Positions 25,201-40,200 of a DNA stretch of 64,000 nt are shown piece by piece. The DNA is taken from positions 5,001,714-5,065,713 of the forward strand of contig VUYV01000046.1 of assembly GCA_008711295.1 (NCBI GenBank). The letters run 5' to 3'. Source of the stretch: Anarhynchus alexandrinus. Lineage: Eukaryota; Chordata; Aves; Charadriiformes; Charadriidae. A program made the translations under genes and the position numbers. Positions within the stretch are counted from its first letter, which is position 1. The number at the start of each line of letters is the position of its first letter. The notes beneath the pieces were generated by a model. The model saw nothing but the letters and a program-made list of their open reading frames with translations. It had not been told where the DNA came from and searched no databases.

Positions 25201-28200
25201 CCATACATTCAAATTGGAGTACTAAGGTTAGCTATTCATACCCAAAATAAACATTTGCAGCCTGCTTTTCAAAGATTTCAAGCACATACTATTACCACCT
25301 AATAAAATACTACTATTATCCGATAATACCCCAACAGTGTTCTCAGCACTTTATAGCACCACAGAGACATATTCAATCCTTTGGCGGTCTTACAATCTCA
25401 GGCTCTGAACCAAGAAAGCACTTACATTTTTCCTGGGATGGTTTCCTGGATTGGTGCCTGATTTCAGTCAGTCCGGACCTGAGGCTCCCCCAGCGTCGCT
25501 GTGTGAATTGGGGGCACCAGCATGCTTAAGGCCAGGTGCTTTGGCATCACTCTGTTACCATAATGTCTAGACAATGCTCAGCTCTGGCTTTGTACTTGCT
25601 GTCACAGCATTCTATGGTTTTACAATGCCCTCTCTAATTTTTTATTTTTCTTATGGACTGGATACATAAGATACTGAATATGCTACTTTTATTTTATGTT
25701 TTTATTTTTTTTTAAACAAAAGGCTAGTCAAAGTAATGTGTTTACCTGTATTACTGATGCAAATAGGCCACCTCAACTAAAGAGAGAGCCCTACAACACC
25801 CATCTTCTCCACGCTCCCTTCTACACACACAAGTACGGAGAATGTAAAAAATTGATGGTAAAAGTATAGAGAAATGGACTTTACAAGACCACCTAGAATA
25901 TTTTGATGCAAAAAAATATGAGATGCCAAAACAGAAAATAATTTCCTGGAAAAATTTGTTTGACAACTTCCACGGAGAAAGTTTTCTCAAATCCAGGATC
26001 AGTTTCCACTCAAAACTAGAGTGGTGCTTGCACATAGCAGTCAGTAGCACATGGCTGCATTTGTAAGAGCCCGTCTTTAAAAACTTGAGACACCTCAATT
26101 AGAACTTCACGTTTCCTATAGGAAATGCACCTCAAACAGGAAAGTTGATCCCATGTGAGCTTGAAAAGAAACTACAAAAAGCAGGCACTGTTGTTAAGTC
26201 CTGGCAGAAATCTGGGCTCTGCCTATGTCCCACCTCTGCCAGACTGTGTCCATCCCACTCCCACTCGCTCTCCAAGCTAGACACCCAGATTTAGGAGATT
26301 ATAGCATTCCTGCATGCAGTAACTTAACATAATTCCCTGTTTAGAATCCTCTTTTCCTGCTCCAAACAGGGACCTGATTTACATTTGTACTACAAGGACT
26401 CTGTCTGGAGGCACCATTTTAATTCCCTCATCAGCTGAAAGGCACCAACAGTGGGAAACCGAGCTGCGTTATGTAAGGAAAGAGGCATTTTCAGAATGAT
26501 TTATCTCCTCCGGATGCAGATGTCTAAAGCAGGTCAAAAGAATTATCCTTTCAAAATGTCCATTTCTCTCTGAGAGCAGCTCGCTACCTCAGGTCTTTAT
26601 CTCTATTGCTCCAGGCCAAGTCTTGGGCATTACTCAAAGTCTGCCTACACCAAAAAATGTCAGTGATGTAGAGGCAGGCAATGGTGTGATGTAGAGGTTG
26701 GTATACTGTGCCCAAAAAAGATTTCTACTCAGTTACCATTGGTTTTCTACTGCAGAATTTTTTATTTTGGGGTTAGACAATACCTCCATCAAGCGCAATC
26801 TGACTCAAGATGAAGCCGTCACAGCAAGAGTCCCTGCTGCAAGTCTGCCGACAGAAGAGCTGAGCATCAGTCAGAGATGCGCTGGCTGCAGAGAGCACCA
26901 TGGAGTGATATACACCAGAAAGCACATTCTGAAAACTGGTCCTTTCAAATGTCTTGAGTCCAGATGAATTAAATTCTTGTCCTGGGTAGAGAGAACAGGA
27001 AAGAAATGATCAAAAGACCTCAGGAGGAGACGGGATGCCTTCGGATTGCCTGCAGACTGGAGCTGTTTGAAAGTTTTACGATCAAAACTCAACCTTAAAA
27101 TGGACTTAAAAATGGACTTAAAAATGGACTTAAAATGGACTTAAAAAGGACTTAAAAAGGACTTAAAAGTCCTTTTCTGGAGTTTGAGGTTCAAATACAA
27201 GATAAGACCACCAATGGTTTTGTGCAATTATACCTGGGGAGTTGGTCAGAACGTACCAGCAAAGGGCTTCTAAATCGATGTACATTGTAAGGTTGGTAAT
27301 ATTCCACTTTCAAGCACTATATTAATAACTCCTAGGTATAAATGAAACTAACTTATCTCATTAAAAATGTAAAATGTGTAATCTAGCTAGTATAACTGCA
27401 TCTGGAATTAAGGCTTCTGCTGACTAGACACGTATGTAAGAGCACACAATTCATATAATCCTGGACCTACTTAGCAAAATCAACAGAAATCTAGAGTAGA
27501 TCTGGCATCAACAAGATTACATTGATTGCAACAAGCTCAGGGGCCTTTTTCAGGTGAGACTTAGCTCTTTATTTTTATTCATAAATGATGACTCAGAGGT
27601 TTGGATAGAAGTAAAAAGAAAGCAGTGACAGCAGAGAGTTTTGACCCAAACCCTGCAGCATTCTGCATTAGGTCATCTTGTTTCAAATTTGGTATGAGGC
27701 TTAAAGTTGGACACATATTGGATGGGACACGCAGTGATATCAATCACACTTAGGCCAAAAAAACATATCTTGTACATTCATCAGTTCAGCCACATCACTC
27801 TGGGACTCACTGGAGACCAGGTTATTTCTTGGCTGGTATATTAGTAGGACAATTTACAGTCAAAATTAGTGTAAACTGTTAAATTGTATACAAGCTGGTT
27901 ATTGATAATGCCCTATATAGTCAAATAACAAACTGTTTAATAAACAGAAATCATAGTACAACAAAACAGGAAAGCATAGGATAGAATAGAGAATAATACA
28001 TTGGATAAAATTTGAGCTTTTGTGGGACTGTCTGCCATCGCAATGGCTTACAAAAACTGTATTCCTGATTTCTAGGGAACAAGATATGATGGAAAGATTT
28101 GCTGAGGTTTCTGGTCTATCACTAAATGTTAAGTTCTGAAAAGTATTATGTCACCTTGAACAAAGATGCTCCCCCACATTTAATCATGATCCTACATAGA

Positions 28201-31200
28201 AGTAACTACAAAGTTGAGCATAGCAGTCTAACATTAGGCGAGTGATTTGCATGTGGTACCTTTCTTCAAATAGACCATCACTGCATCTCCCTCTGGATTC
28301 CTGACATGAAGCTGGCAGCTGAGACGACCGATGCTAGTGGCAGCGGGGTTCCCCAAAACACCTTGCACCTGAGACAGAAAACAGGCATGCACAATAAATA
28401 CAACCTCATTGATTTCCTCTTCTAAAACATATATTCCTTATTGAGAAGCTTATGGGGAGGAATTAGTGCACGCGGTTTGTAACCACCACAGATCTGTGTG
28501 GTCATTTTTTATTCTAGCAGAGTTCTCAATGCTTCAGTGCCACTTTGCTGTGTTTAAAAGTAGTGAATAGGAAGCTGTTACAGTGCTACAGTGCACATGA
28601 TTCAAACCGTGGACCAGAAGAAGGGACTGAGAAAGGATGACAGTTTCAGATTACCTGGTTACTGACCTGGATACTTCTAGTTTGGACTATCCAGATCATA
28701 GAATCATAGAATGGTTTACGTTAGAAGTGACCTTAAAGATCATCTAGGTCCAACCCCCCTTGCCATGGGTAGGGACACCTTCCACTAGATCAGGTTGCTC
28801 AAAGCCCCGTCCAGCCTGGCCTTGAATATTTCCATGGATGGGACCTCCACAACTTCTCTGGGCAACCTGTTCCAGTGTCTCACCAGCCTCAGAATGAAAA
28901 ATTTCTTCCTAATATCTAATCCAAATCATACCCTCTTCCAGTCTGAAGCCATTCCCCATCATCCTATCACTACATGCCCTTGCAAAAAGTCCTTCTCCAG
29001 CTTTCTTGTAGGCACCCTTCAGATACTGGAAAGCTGCTATAAGGTCTTCTTGGAGCCTTCTCTCCTCCAGGCTGAACAACCCCAACTCTCTCAGCCTGTC
29101 TTCATAGGAGAGGTGCTCCAGCCCTCTGATCATCTTCATGGCCCTCTTCTGGATCTGCTCCAACAGATTAACCTCCCTTTCAGGTTAACCTGATTTCCAG
29201 AGTGCAGGAGCTCAGCATGTTTTAAGAACAAAAGTGTTGTGTGATGTTTCAACCAAACACTGAGGCATGCAGATGTCAGTTTTGGGAACATTTGGGTGTA
29301 GCTTCTTTATCGACCTTCAGGAATTTATTACTGCCATAGTGAAGATCAATGTCCAAGGGGTCAGGTAACAGCCTGCCTTTCTTCTGGGATGCCTTCTAAT
29401 TACATTGAAACTACAGTATTATGCTAAACATGTATTTTAAAATACGATTATTTTTACCAATTCAGAGGTCATGCAGTTGAAGTTGACTTCAGCAGCGCTG
29501 TATAATTCACACAGAACTTCAGCACCAGCAGTAGTTACAGTGGCAAAACCGCATGCTTCTTCCTTCTCACAGCCTGAAAAACAGAAAAGAAACCTTAGGT
29601 TTCCTAGCATTTCATGTGCAAAATTTCTGCTATGAATTTAACTGCCATTTACCTTGTTTTTCATACCTCTGTCAGATGACAAACACATGGATTTCATTAG
29701 CCAGATGAGCTTTGATATTCAACTATTTTAGTAGAGGGTGAGGTTTTTAAATTAACTTAAATTAATGCAAAAAGTTGTTTGGACATTCATCATCTGATGA
29801 TACAAACAGCTGAGTTAGGTCTAAACCCCCATCCAAATATTTAATGTCTGCTGGACAAAGTTGCCTGAGGCAAAATTTCCCCTCCTGTTCCAGGAGCAGA
29901 GCTGTGGGAGCAAGTTAGTGGTGAGTGTGCAAGGGCAGAAGGATCTTCAGCCACTCCTAAATCTGGAGGTGGACAGCTGCTTGCTTGCTCACTCACACTG
30001 GCCAGGTGATTGCTGCACAGACGGGTGCCACAATTGATGAATTTGATGCTTCCCTCCTTCCTATCGCTCCGATATTTGTCACAACCTCTTTGCGATGGGG
30101 TTACTGTACCAGGCAGATGCGATGTGCTGGCAAGGTTGTTCAATGTTTCCAAATGTCTTTAGTATAAAATAAACCAGCTTAGAACAAAAGGTCATCAGGA
30201 ATGTAAGCTAAGCTGTCTGACTTTGTTGGGAAGCTGAGAGGGAAGAGTTAACCCTTACCCTTCAGTGAGCACCTCAACAGTAATATTTTGCAGTAGTGCT
30301 GCCATTTGACAGTGGATGTAACTTACAGTGAAAATGATCTTCAAGGTCCTTTCCAACCTAAACCATTCTATGATGATTCTATGTTCTTGAACCAGATTGC
30401 ATGTCAAAGGGACATCTTTTCCTCCCTAAGTTCTTTCCCACGGTCCTCTCAGCTCAGTGCCTCGCTTTTGTAGGTCTCCAGTTTCAGAGGAAGGCACAAG
30501 AAACCTTGCACTGTACAGGTAGGGGGTGATCTGCTGCAGGAAAATCATTCTAGTAACACATATAAGGCTTCACAGGTTCATCTCTTAGCATGAGATGACT
30601 GCTTCCACTAGACCAGGGTATGTGACACAAAGCCACTGATTTTGTCAGACTTCAGTGACGCCTGCCCTACAAACAGGTGACCTGTGCTATTACTGCCAGG
30701 GTGTTTTTGTTTTGAACGTAACCCCTCTGCTTCTTTTCACATGTCTGAGCACTAAGAGACACATTGATTCAAAGGACACTGAAAGCAGTGCAGTGATTCC
30801 CCTTGGGTTTTAGATGACTTTGAATCAATATAAACCAGCAAACATGATGTATCCAGATGTGATATAATACATACACTGTAAGGCTCAGTAGAGGAATATC
30901 TCTGCACTCCGTATAATATCCTTCTGAAATAAGCAAGGATGATTATTCTTTTTATGTGCCAATCACATAGAGGTAATTTGGGAAGAGGTGAGAGCTTGGT
31001 TTTCACATGTCCTGAGTACCTAATCCTTCTTTTGTCTGCACATCTGAAAAGTCTGGTGAATGTTTCCTGGTTTGAATCTCAGTTCTCATCCATATTGCAA
31101 ACTATACCAATTGGATTCAAAGTCAGATGACACGTCTAACGTGGTATATAAAGTCAGAAGACTTCTTTCTGAAAGAAAGGCCAACCTCTTCCCTGAATCA

Positions 31201-34200
31201 ACATCACCAAAAGTTGTAAATATCTTGCAGTGAATTGGTGCTGAACTGCAAAACTTATAGTTCATCTAGGAACTTAACTATAAACTCATCATATAAAAAG
31301 ATTATTTTTCATGATGGTTAGTGTTGTCTCTATAGATTTCCAAGAGTTTTTCTCACCTGAAATGCACTGAAAAGCTGGACTTTGCAGGTCTCCCCGAAAT
31401 GACTGAGACTGAAGAATTTGAGCTTCTTCTGACCCATAAATCAATCTGGAGGCAGGCACTCTCTCAAATTTTCTGAGCACTAAAAAAAAAAACACCACAA
31501 ACCAACCAGGTACTATTACCAGTTCCTATGCTGCAGAAAGATGAAAACATTTTAGGTAGAAAAAAAATTCATGAATTCTGTAGGGAAAAAGTTTTTCTCA
31601 TTAAATGATGTACTGTAACTCCACAGATAACACAGGAGACAGCTGGACTGAGGATATAATTTCTCTTCTGAAAAAAAAAAAAGTGTCACAAGATCTTTTA
31701 AAAATAGTTAGCCAGGAATGGGCTGGGAGTTTATATTCAAGTGATACTTCTCTTCAGCAGCAGACTGGCCATCTCCCATTATTTATCCATGGCACAGAAC
31801 CAACTATTGAGTCAACGAGGGAACCAACTTTCCGCAAATCAGACTGAAACAAGAGACAGCTCCAACACAACTTGGTTAGAGAGGAAATCTAGGAGCCTTA
31901 TCACTTCTTTACAGGAGCACAACAGCCTGATCTCCACTGACTTCAGGCTCAGGGATCTACCCAATGACCTATCTGTGTCCTACACGCTTGTTTTTTTCTC
32001 CATTATTGAACCTTTAACTCCAGACTGTCACTTTACTTATACCAAACACTTTTATCTACTCTCTCTGAACTGGACCCGCTGCATCTGAGCATAAGGAACG
32101 TGACAAGCACCACTGTTCATGAACTGGGAAAAGCTCGTGGGGTCTAGAGCTGCAAAACCCAAAGGTCACTAAATGGGGTGAGGAATCCAATTTAAGCTCC
32201 AGAATGTCTGGCCCCAGCTGTGCCCTGCAGAAGATTATAGTCTGGTGAAGGGACACACAGTGGCACCACCCTGCTCAGGTTGCTACCACTTGTATTAAAA
32301 AGGGGGTTTTGGTACAGTGTGTCCACCAGTTGATGTACTAATATTTTTCAGTGAACACAGCATGTTAAGGAGAGGGCAAGAACATGGTGACTTAGCATCA
32401 CCCCTGTGTTGACCAGACTTGTCCTCTAGATGCCCCAAATGAATGTAAAACTCTGGCTCATCGCAGCCAATGCCTGGCCCAGACCTAACAGAGCAAAGCA
32501 GCAGGAACCCTGGTCTGATCTCAGCCGGTGGGAGATGCCTGCATGTGGAAGAGCTGGAGGCTCAACCCTTCTCTCCCCCTGCGCATATGGGTGCAGAGAT
32601 CCAGCAGGAGGATCCCAGCCCTCTCTCCCTGAAACGTCTGGATAAACCGCAAAATAAAAGTCAGGGATAAGTTCTTAAAACAATCATTTGTACTCTTACA
32701 GCAAAACAGTCAGGACTAAATCAGAAGCAAATGTCCACTGTTGTCAGGGCTGAGTCAGCAGGTGCTTTTGATAAAACCGTCATTTCTGCTCAGCAAAAAC
32801 ATGAGGGCTAGCCAAACACTTAACACAAAAAATCCCTTGCACTCCAGTTCAGCTGGGGAGAGGGCTGAATGATGGTGTAAACAGAAGTGGAAGTTTTTTC
32901 CTTCCTAGAAATACAGGACACAAACATAAACATTAGCTGAATTCTGCACTAAACTGAACTCCTTCTACATCTGCAACTTGCAGTTACACCTGGTAAAAAC
33001 AGAATTCACATGTTTTCTTAAAACTGAAAAGAACAGTGTTTTTGTGTTGTTTGCAATTGTTTGTTGCCCTCATTTCTAATGCAAAATTCAAAAGAAAAGG
33101 TGACATTTTTAAATGTTTTTCTTTTCTTCTGATTTTATTTTCCTAATTCCGTCTTCATCCCACCCCTCCATTTGCTCTGCAATAATATGGGAGAAAAGTA
33201 GAGAAGAGACAGAAAGTGTATTGAAAAATTAAAATGAAAACATTGCAAAGCTGATAGACAAGCTGCCTTTTTTATTTCTTGAATTTTTTTAAATATAAAC
33301 AAAGGTAAAAAATTACATTCAAAAAGATACTTTGTCAAAAAAGAAAAGGTACAATGAAAGAAGTTCACATTGCCCTATTCTCAACAGTAATATAACCATT
33401 CAATGATTTCACAGGCTTAGTATGTAGAAGAAATTCTTCTTCATCTCATGTTACTGGAGAGTAAAGCTCTAGAACCCATCCCTGTTATTGCAATAAATGT
33501 TAAACGCTGCTGAAAATATAACAAGAGAGACAACAGTAGGAATGAGCATGGGTTGTTACAGCTAATTACTGTGCATTCGTAAAAGGAAATTCTTATTCCC
33601 GCTACAGCCTCAAAAAACAAAGAGCAGTTGGGTTATTTATTGACCCTGCACAATCGCCAGCCTCCTGTCAAAGCAAGATCAGCCTTCGGACCCTGCTGTC
33701 TTGTTGTGTGCTGAACTCAGTTAAGGGAAGTAGAAGGGGCAAGGGAAAAAGTAAAAATAGAGATAATTGGTTTCACTTCATATAACACTTTCTGGAAATG
33801 AAGCATGATTTTTAAAGGACAAAAAGGAAATTAAATTAGCCTGTAAATTATTAAAAAACACCAACCAGACTTCTTGGGTGTTCATTATTGTTGGTTTTTT
33901 AAACCCTGAATTGTCGACACTTATAAATATTTATTTGTAGTGAAATCTTTTAGCACGAGCCACAAAAATAAACACAGATATCTACAACGGCTCCTTCCTG
34001 GACAGAGTCAGAAATGCTCTTGCAGGAGGGCTCCGGGTAAGCAACACAAAAATCAAGCTGCTGTGAGTCCTCTGCCCAGAGAAACATCCCAATTACCCCG
34101 TGACTGAGAGCAACAGAGGCTAACACCTCGTGTTCCTAACCATGATCAGTCTCTGAGTATGCTCAGAGAAAAAAATAGCTATTTTAACTGAAGACAGTTT

Positions 34201-37200
34201 TGCAACCTCTTCACAACTGAGGGCTTTCATTTCACACTCCTTCCACTGATCACACTTGTCATAAGACATTGTCTAACTCAGAGCACACTATGACATCAGT
34301 TTCTAAACCGAATACTCCATTAAATTTGATACCAATCATATGATGAATAATAAAAACTACTGGAAAACTATTTTTGAGCAAGGCAAAAGCTTTGGGGCTG
34401 AGAAGCATAACTAGACCTTACTGCAGGCAGTTTAGGGACTGTTTGATGGATGACTTTTTTTTTCCCAATTATTCATCCTTGAGAATTGGCATTTCACAGC
34501 TGTGTTCAAGCAGAAGTAAGTTCCCCCAGCTTGCAAGGATATGTTCACCAAGACAGATACTGTACAGCAGGAGCCCAGAGGGTGACATTAAGCCGTGGCT
34601 GTGACGTCATTGCCAAACACAGCCTATGTCACCTGAACACACTGATGAGTGATAATTTTACTAAGAAATTCATCATTTTGCTTCTCTCCCATTAGCCTTC
34701 TCGTTATTCTTTTGGGTTTCCAAGCAGAGAGCGGGAGATCAGCATACACCGATAGCTGTCAGCCATCTGAGAGTGCAAGAAACCTGCTTCTCCCTCTTCC
34801 CTTACAGGAAACGACTTCCCCAGTGTAATCGAGAAACACAAAATTAAGGAGGAATGTAGCTTAAGGCAGAGGCCACAACTCTGGGAAAGTGAATCCCCAT
34901 AAGCTAGCAAGCCAGCTACAGAGCAGTAAGTCTTTTCATAAGAAGGTTTCACTTATGTCGGGTCAAAACATATCCAAAATATTCTTCTGACACTTACCAA
35001 GGCACTGGTAGTCTAAAAGGAGATCATCTGTTTCAGTCCAGTCCAGTGCTGCTCCAAAGTTATCAACGCAGAAGGATTTCTTAGTGTCAGGGTCTTGCTG
35101 GGAAGGTCTGTACTGGCCATCTTCACCACACTGCAGACCCTGCTCATTGCTTTGACAGTACGTGATACCTGTTACAAACAAAAAAGACAAAAAAAAAAAA
35201 AAGGTACTTTGATAATGCTGTCACCGGGTTTCACATAAGGGTTCTGGTTGGAAGAGACTTCTGGAGGTCATCTGGTCCAACCTCCCTGCTCAAGCAGAGC
35301 CACCTAGAGCTGGCTGCCCAGGACCATGTCCAGACAGCTTTTACATATCTTCAGGGATGGAGACTCCACAACCTTCCTGGACAACCTGTGCCAGTGCTCA
35401 GCCACCCCCACAGTAATAAAGTGTTTCCTGATGTTCAGAGGGAACCTCCTGTGTTTCAGTCTGTGCCCATTGCCTCTGGTCCTGTCAATGCAGTAGGACA
35501 ATGTTTCAATGCTGTAGGACAAAAGTGCTCTAAGTACAGCAGAGACTTCACTGAAAATTAATCTATAATTTTCATTGTGTTTTGTGCTCTAAAACGCGGC
35601 AGTCTCACTGCTTTGTTGTTACCGCAATTCATATTCCAAACATTTTCAGGATTCTCTGCCATGGATGAGACCTCATTTATGCTAAGTGCCGTAAAGCAAA
35701 GAAGTACAGAGAAGGAACTGTATTTTCCTACAGGTTTGTTCAGTGCCTACTGCAAGGGATCCATGAAATGTTATGAACCAAGGCGCAAGAGCCATCACAC
35801 CAATTTGTTATTTGTGGCTGCCCCACCTTTTTTTTAAATTGTCCTTTTCAGTGGGAAAGAAAAGGTCTTCACAGTCTACTCTTAAAGAATGAAGAGGTTT
35901 GATTTTAATTAGCAGCATTTTCCCCAACTACTTAACATTTTTAATGATTTGGAAATATTTAGAAACCAAGTATTTGGGCTCCACAGAGAAAGACATCTGG
36001 AAATTTGACCAACATCAAAGACAGCAGCAGAGAATCCCAGGTGGACTAAGCCTGACAGGGTAACCACCTTGATGTCCTCCTTTTGAGTTGCTGCTGGAGC
36101 CAGTGAGGCTTATCTATGTATGAAGAAACCACCAGAGTTTAGTGGCAACATCCGTATTGTTTCAGTTCAATGCACAGGGCCAGGAGCTAAGGTAGTTTAG
36201 GAAATGCTTCTCATCCTTGCCACAGAGACACAACCTCTGGGAGGAAAACAAGGTAAGCAGCAGAGAAGGGAACACTTCAGCCATCTTATTTTCCTGTGCT
36301 GGGTTTATGAGTCAATACTTTCCTTTTTTTATCTGGCAGTTAATTGAGCAAACTCTTCAGACTTTGAAAGTAGACAGCATGGAAATAAAGAAAGAAGAAA
36401 GCAAAACGTGTACAACACAGCCCTTCGGAAAGGGCTGGCACTGAGGCTCAGCACACAGGTAAGGTGGGAACCAGGCAGGGAGCGGGTTTAGCGTCAGGCA
36501 CTTTCAGTAAAGAAAACTGCAAGCACAGTAAAGAAAACTTAAGAAGCAAACCTGTGAGCACAGGAGTCCCATACCTATACAGGGAACACATACGGAAATG
36601 AAGAATGACATCTCAGTCTACCATCTATGTCAGGATGCATTACAATAAACCTGGGTTTTTTTTATCCCACCTAAGAGAATAAACAGGTTGAAACAGAGCA
36701 AAGCAGTCCCTATACTCACCAATCCTTCCAACAAACTCATTCTCACTACTCACTTTTATTATTACCCATGAGTTAATTCTGCAGACAAAACTGAATTTGG
36801 ACTTGATAAGTGATTTTCTTTACAGAACTGCATGCAAACATAAGTCACTTAAGCTGAATAGACCAACTTTAGTGAACGTATCGATAGTTGCTTTGTGAGA
36901 AGTATTTTTATTTGCACAGGAAAGAGCTGCACAAAGACAGGACTACTTTAGCATTCATGAAAGTGCCAATAAATGAACTTTGTAAGACATTTCTCAGTGA
37001 TACTAAATACCCAGGTATCATTTCTGAGGACAATGAACATGTCTTAAGGAACCACAACATCCTGGATGAGACTGACCACTCATTTCTCATGCCTTTTCGG
37101 TCAAAACACCAGACAGATTTTTCTGTCTTTGAAAAACGTCTTTGAGTGTATGCAGAAGAGATCATATCTATCCAAAGAAACCCAGAGGGAGGATCTTTTG

Positions 37201-40200
37201 GGGTTTTTTTAAACTTACAGATGAAAAAAAATAAATTCCATTAGTTATTTGAAGCCAGAATACAAAGGATAAGGGAAGAAATGAGTTCAACTTACAGTGA
37301 TCAGCACTGAATGCCCCATAGGAGTTGGTAGTTTTGCCCACAGGACACTTGATACAGGAGGAACGTCCTGTTTGATACTGATAGTAGCCAAGAGGGCAGG
37401 GAACGCATTCATCGTTCTGGAAATGACTGCCTGGAGGACAAACAACTGCAAAGAGAACAACCACCTTATCACTTTTTTGGAATCCAACCAGTTCAGGCAT
37501 TTGCACACATGGCGGGGGGGGGGGGATATATATATATATACCATGCTGGTAGACTTGCCATAGGCTTCAAGCTCTTAATATATGTATTTCTAAATGGTAT
37601 AACACAGGGAAACGCTCCTTAAATGTTCATTAAACTCACCAATGACTGGAATATAAACCATGGTCTTTTTTTCTCAGATGACCCTAAAACTGTTCTTGAG
37701 TTAGCGCCCATCAAGCTCTTTGGAAATAACAAGTCCAGGCCTGATGTCCGTTTGTCAAATCCATTTGTAATCAGATAATGCACTTTGTGGGTAGGTTGCG
37801 AAAGAAAACAAAGGAACACAAGCTACAAACAGAGTAACTTCTACAAACACTATGGACAGAAACAGGAAGACTCCTAGGAGTAGAAACTCCAAAAAAATCA
37901 TCCAGAAACCCACCATATGGTAACACTTTCATTCAGAATTCCTGGTAATGAAATTTTTGGTAAGCACTTCCAAACTAAACAGTAATGGCTGGATTAAAAG
38001 TCACTAGTTGTGCACATGACAACCCAAACACAAAACAAAAAGATATTCCTAGTCTGTATACATATCATTTTTCAGATCAAATCAGGAGTAATATTTCCAG
38101 CTGACCTGTTACACATTATAAAGAGAACTCTCTGTCTTCTGGGAGGTCATGAAATACTGCCTTTCCTTCCAGATCATTCGACTGAACATTAAAGCAGAAG
38201 AGGTGCAGACACATTTGCAGGACAATACCTTTACTTGTTATTTCACAGCTGCTTTCCAGATGTAGATTTCCTTCAAAACACTATCAAATGTATATTTTGG
38301 GACTTTGACAAGGTGCAAAACTTCATTTCTGTTCTTGCCCTACGTCTTGACAGCAGTTTAAGCTTGGATGGGAGAGAAACAGTAATGGAAAATTGGCCAT
38401 CTCCACTACGAGCCGTATGATGAATTGCTGTTCTGGCCAACACACCGGAATATAAATTAATTTAACTTATAGGAGCACTTAAATTAGAATAGACTAAAAA
38501 GACAGCTAGTATAAAAATGATCGTATCTTCCTTCATCTGCTCTAAATGGTCCAATGGGAACGCCTAGGATGAGACAACTGTGAGACTGAAATTTTCCTCC
38601 CAAGTACATATCAAGGCAATTGCTCTAGGTATAACACATATCTAAAATCAATTACAGAACCAAAAAATCCTGGATCAGAGAGAATTCTCCTTTCTCATGC
38701 ATATTATTCAATACACAAGAGTGTCTGATACATTTTAAAGACATTTTCCAACACATGCAAAAAGGATCATACTTGTTGCAAATGAGCAACAGTAGAAATT
38801 AAATGAGTAATCCATGCCTGAATTGAAGACAAAATGCAAAGGATGAGGGAGACTAATTAAGCAATTAAAGTTTAAAAAGGAACAAATTAAGCTTTTCAAA
38901 GCATCCTCCTTTTTTGTAGTCATAGTCATGATGTGAAAGTAACATCTGTGTCTCCAACCACATTTTAAGCAAGTAAAATTGCCTTTTCTCTCACACACTA
39001 GATTAACAAAAGGGCACGAAGAACAGCAAAAATGTTGGTACAGAGAAGTATGTTTTCTAGACTCTATAACTCTCGAAGGCACGTATCATTTCAGCAATAG
39101 GTTACATTTGACACAATTACGTAGAGGTTAAGTTTGATTTGGGAACTCAGACAAACCATCATACCGTACTGTTTTCAAGCTTGAATATTCATTTTATTTA
39201 ACAATGTAGGAGACTAGAAAACAGCCTTGAGCCAAAATCTCAGAGCTAAGTGTTAGTACTGGGCCCAAAATTTGTACCCCTAGAACAGGAATAAATAAAT
39301 AAATAAATAAAATTCAAACACCCAAATTGAATCCCTTGCTCACAGAATCACAGAATGGTCAGGGTTGGAAGGGACCTCTGGAGATCATCTAGTCCAACCC
39401 CCCTGCCAGAGCAGGGTCACCTACAACAGGTTGAACAGGATGGCGTCCAGGTGGGTTTGGAATGTCTCCAGAGTGGGAGACTCCACCACCTCTCTGGGCA
39501 GCCTGTGCCAGTGCTCTGCCACCCTCAAAGTAAAGAAGTTCTTCCTTATGTTTAGATGAAACTTCCTATGTTCAAGTTTGTGCCCGTTACCTCTTGTTCT
39601 ATCACTGGGCACCACTGAAAAAAAAAACTGTTGCCATCTACCTGGCACCCTCCCTTTAAATATTTGTAAGTATTGATAAGATCCCCCCTCAGACTTCTTT
39701 TCTCTAGACTAAAAAGACTCAAGTCCCTCAGCCTTTCCTCGTAAGAAGGATGCTCCTGCACATCTGATTTGTTACCTTGCCCCACATCTAACCAGACTTG
39801 GGCTTCTGTGTACCAGGGGAACAACATGCCGAGTCGCAATTTCCAGGCTAAAGAACAACTCACTGGGGAAACAAAAACAAGGTCCGTGCAGGGGTACCAC
39901 TCCTCACAGTAGCCTCATTTTACTTGAGACCAGCTCTCACTACACTAAGCATGCTTAAAGACTGTCACAACAGATCATTACCCAATGTTTGCACTGCTCT
40001 TTCCTCCCTCCAGGGATACTGAAAAACATTGGGATATCAGATTCTTGATCCAGATTATTACAAATGAAGTCCTGAGCTGCCGGCTCAGCTATAAATCGAG
40101 CACATTATTTGATCTGGGTTACGCTCTGCTCAAAACAATTCTGATAGAATCACCAAGCTTTCTAAATAATAAAAGGAACCAGCATAAAAATATGTAATAA

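Noticed and set aside
32430..32670. Overlapping plus-strand ORFs in intron 22
   Set aside because: Two frames are open because of base composition; no recognisable protein family.
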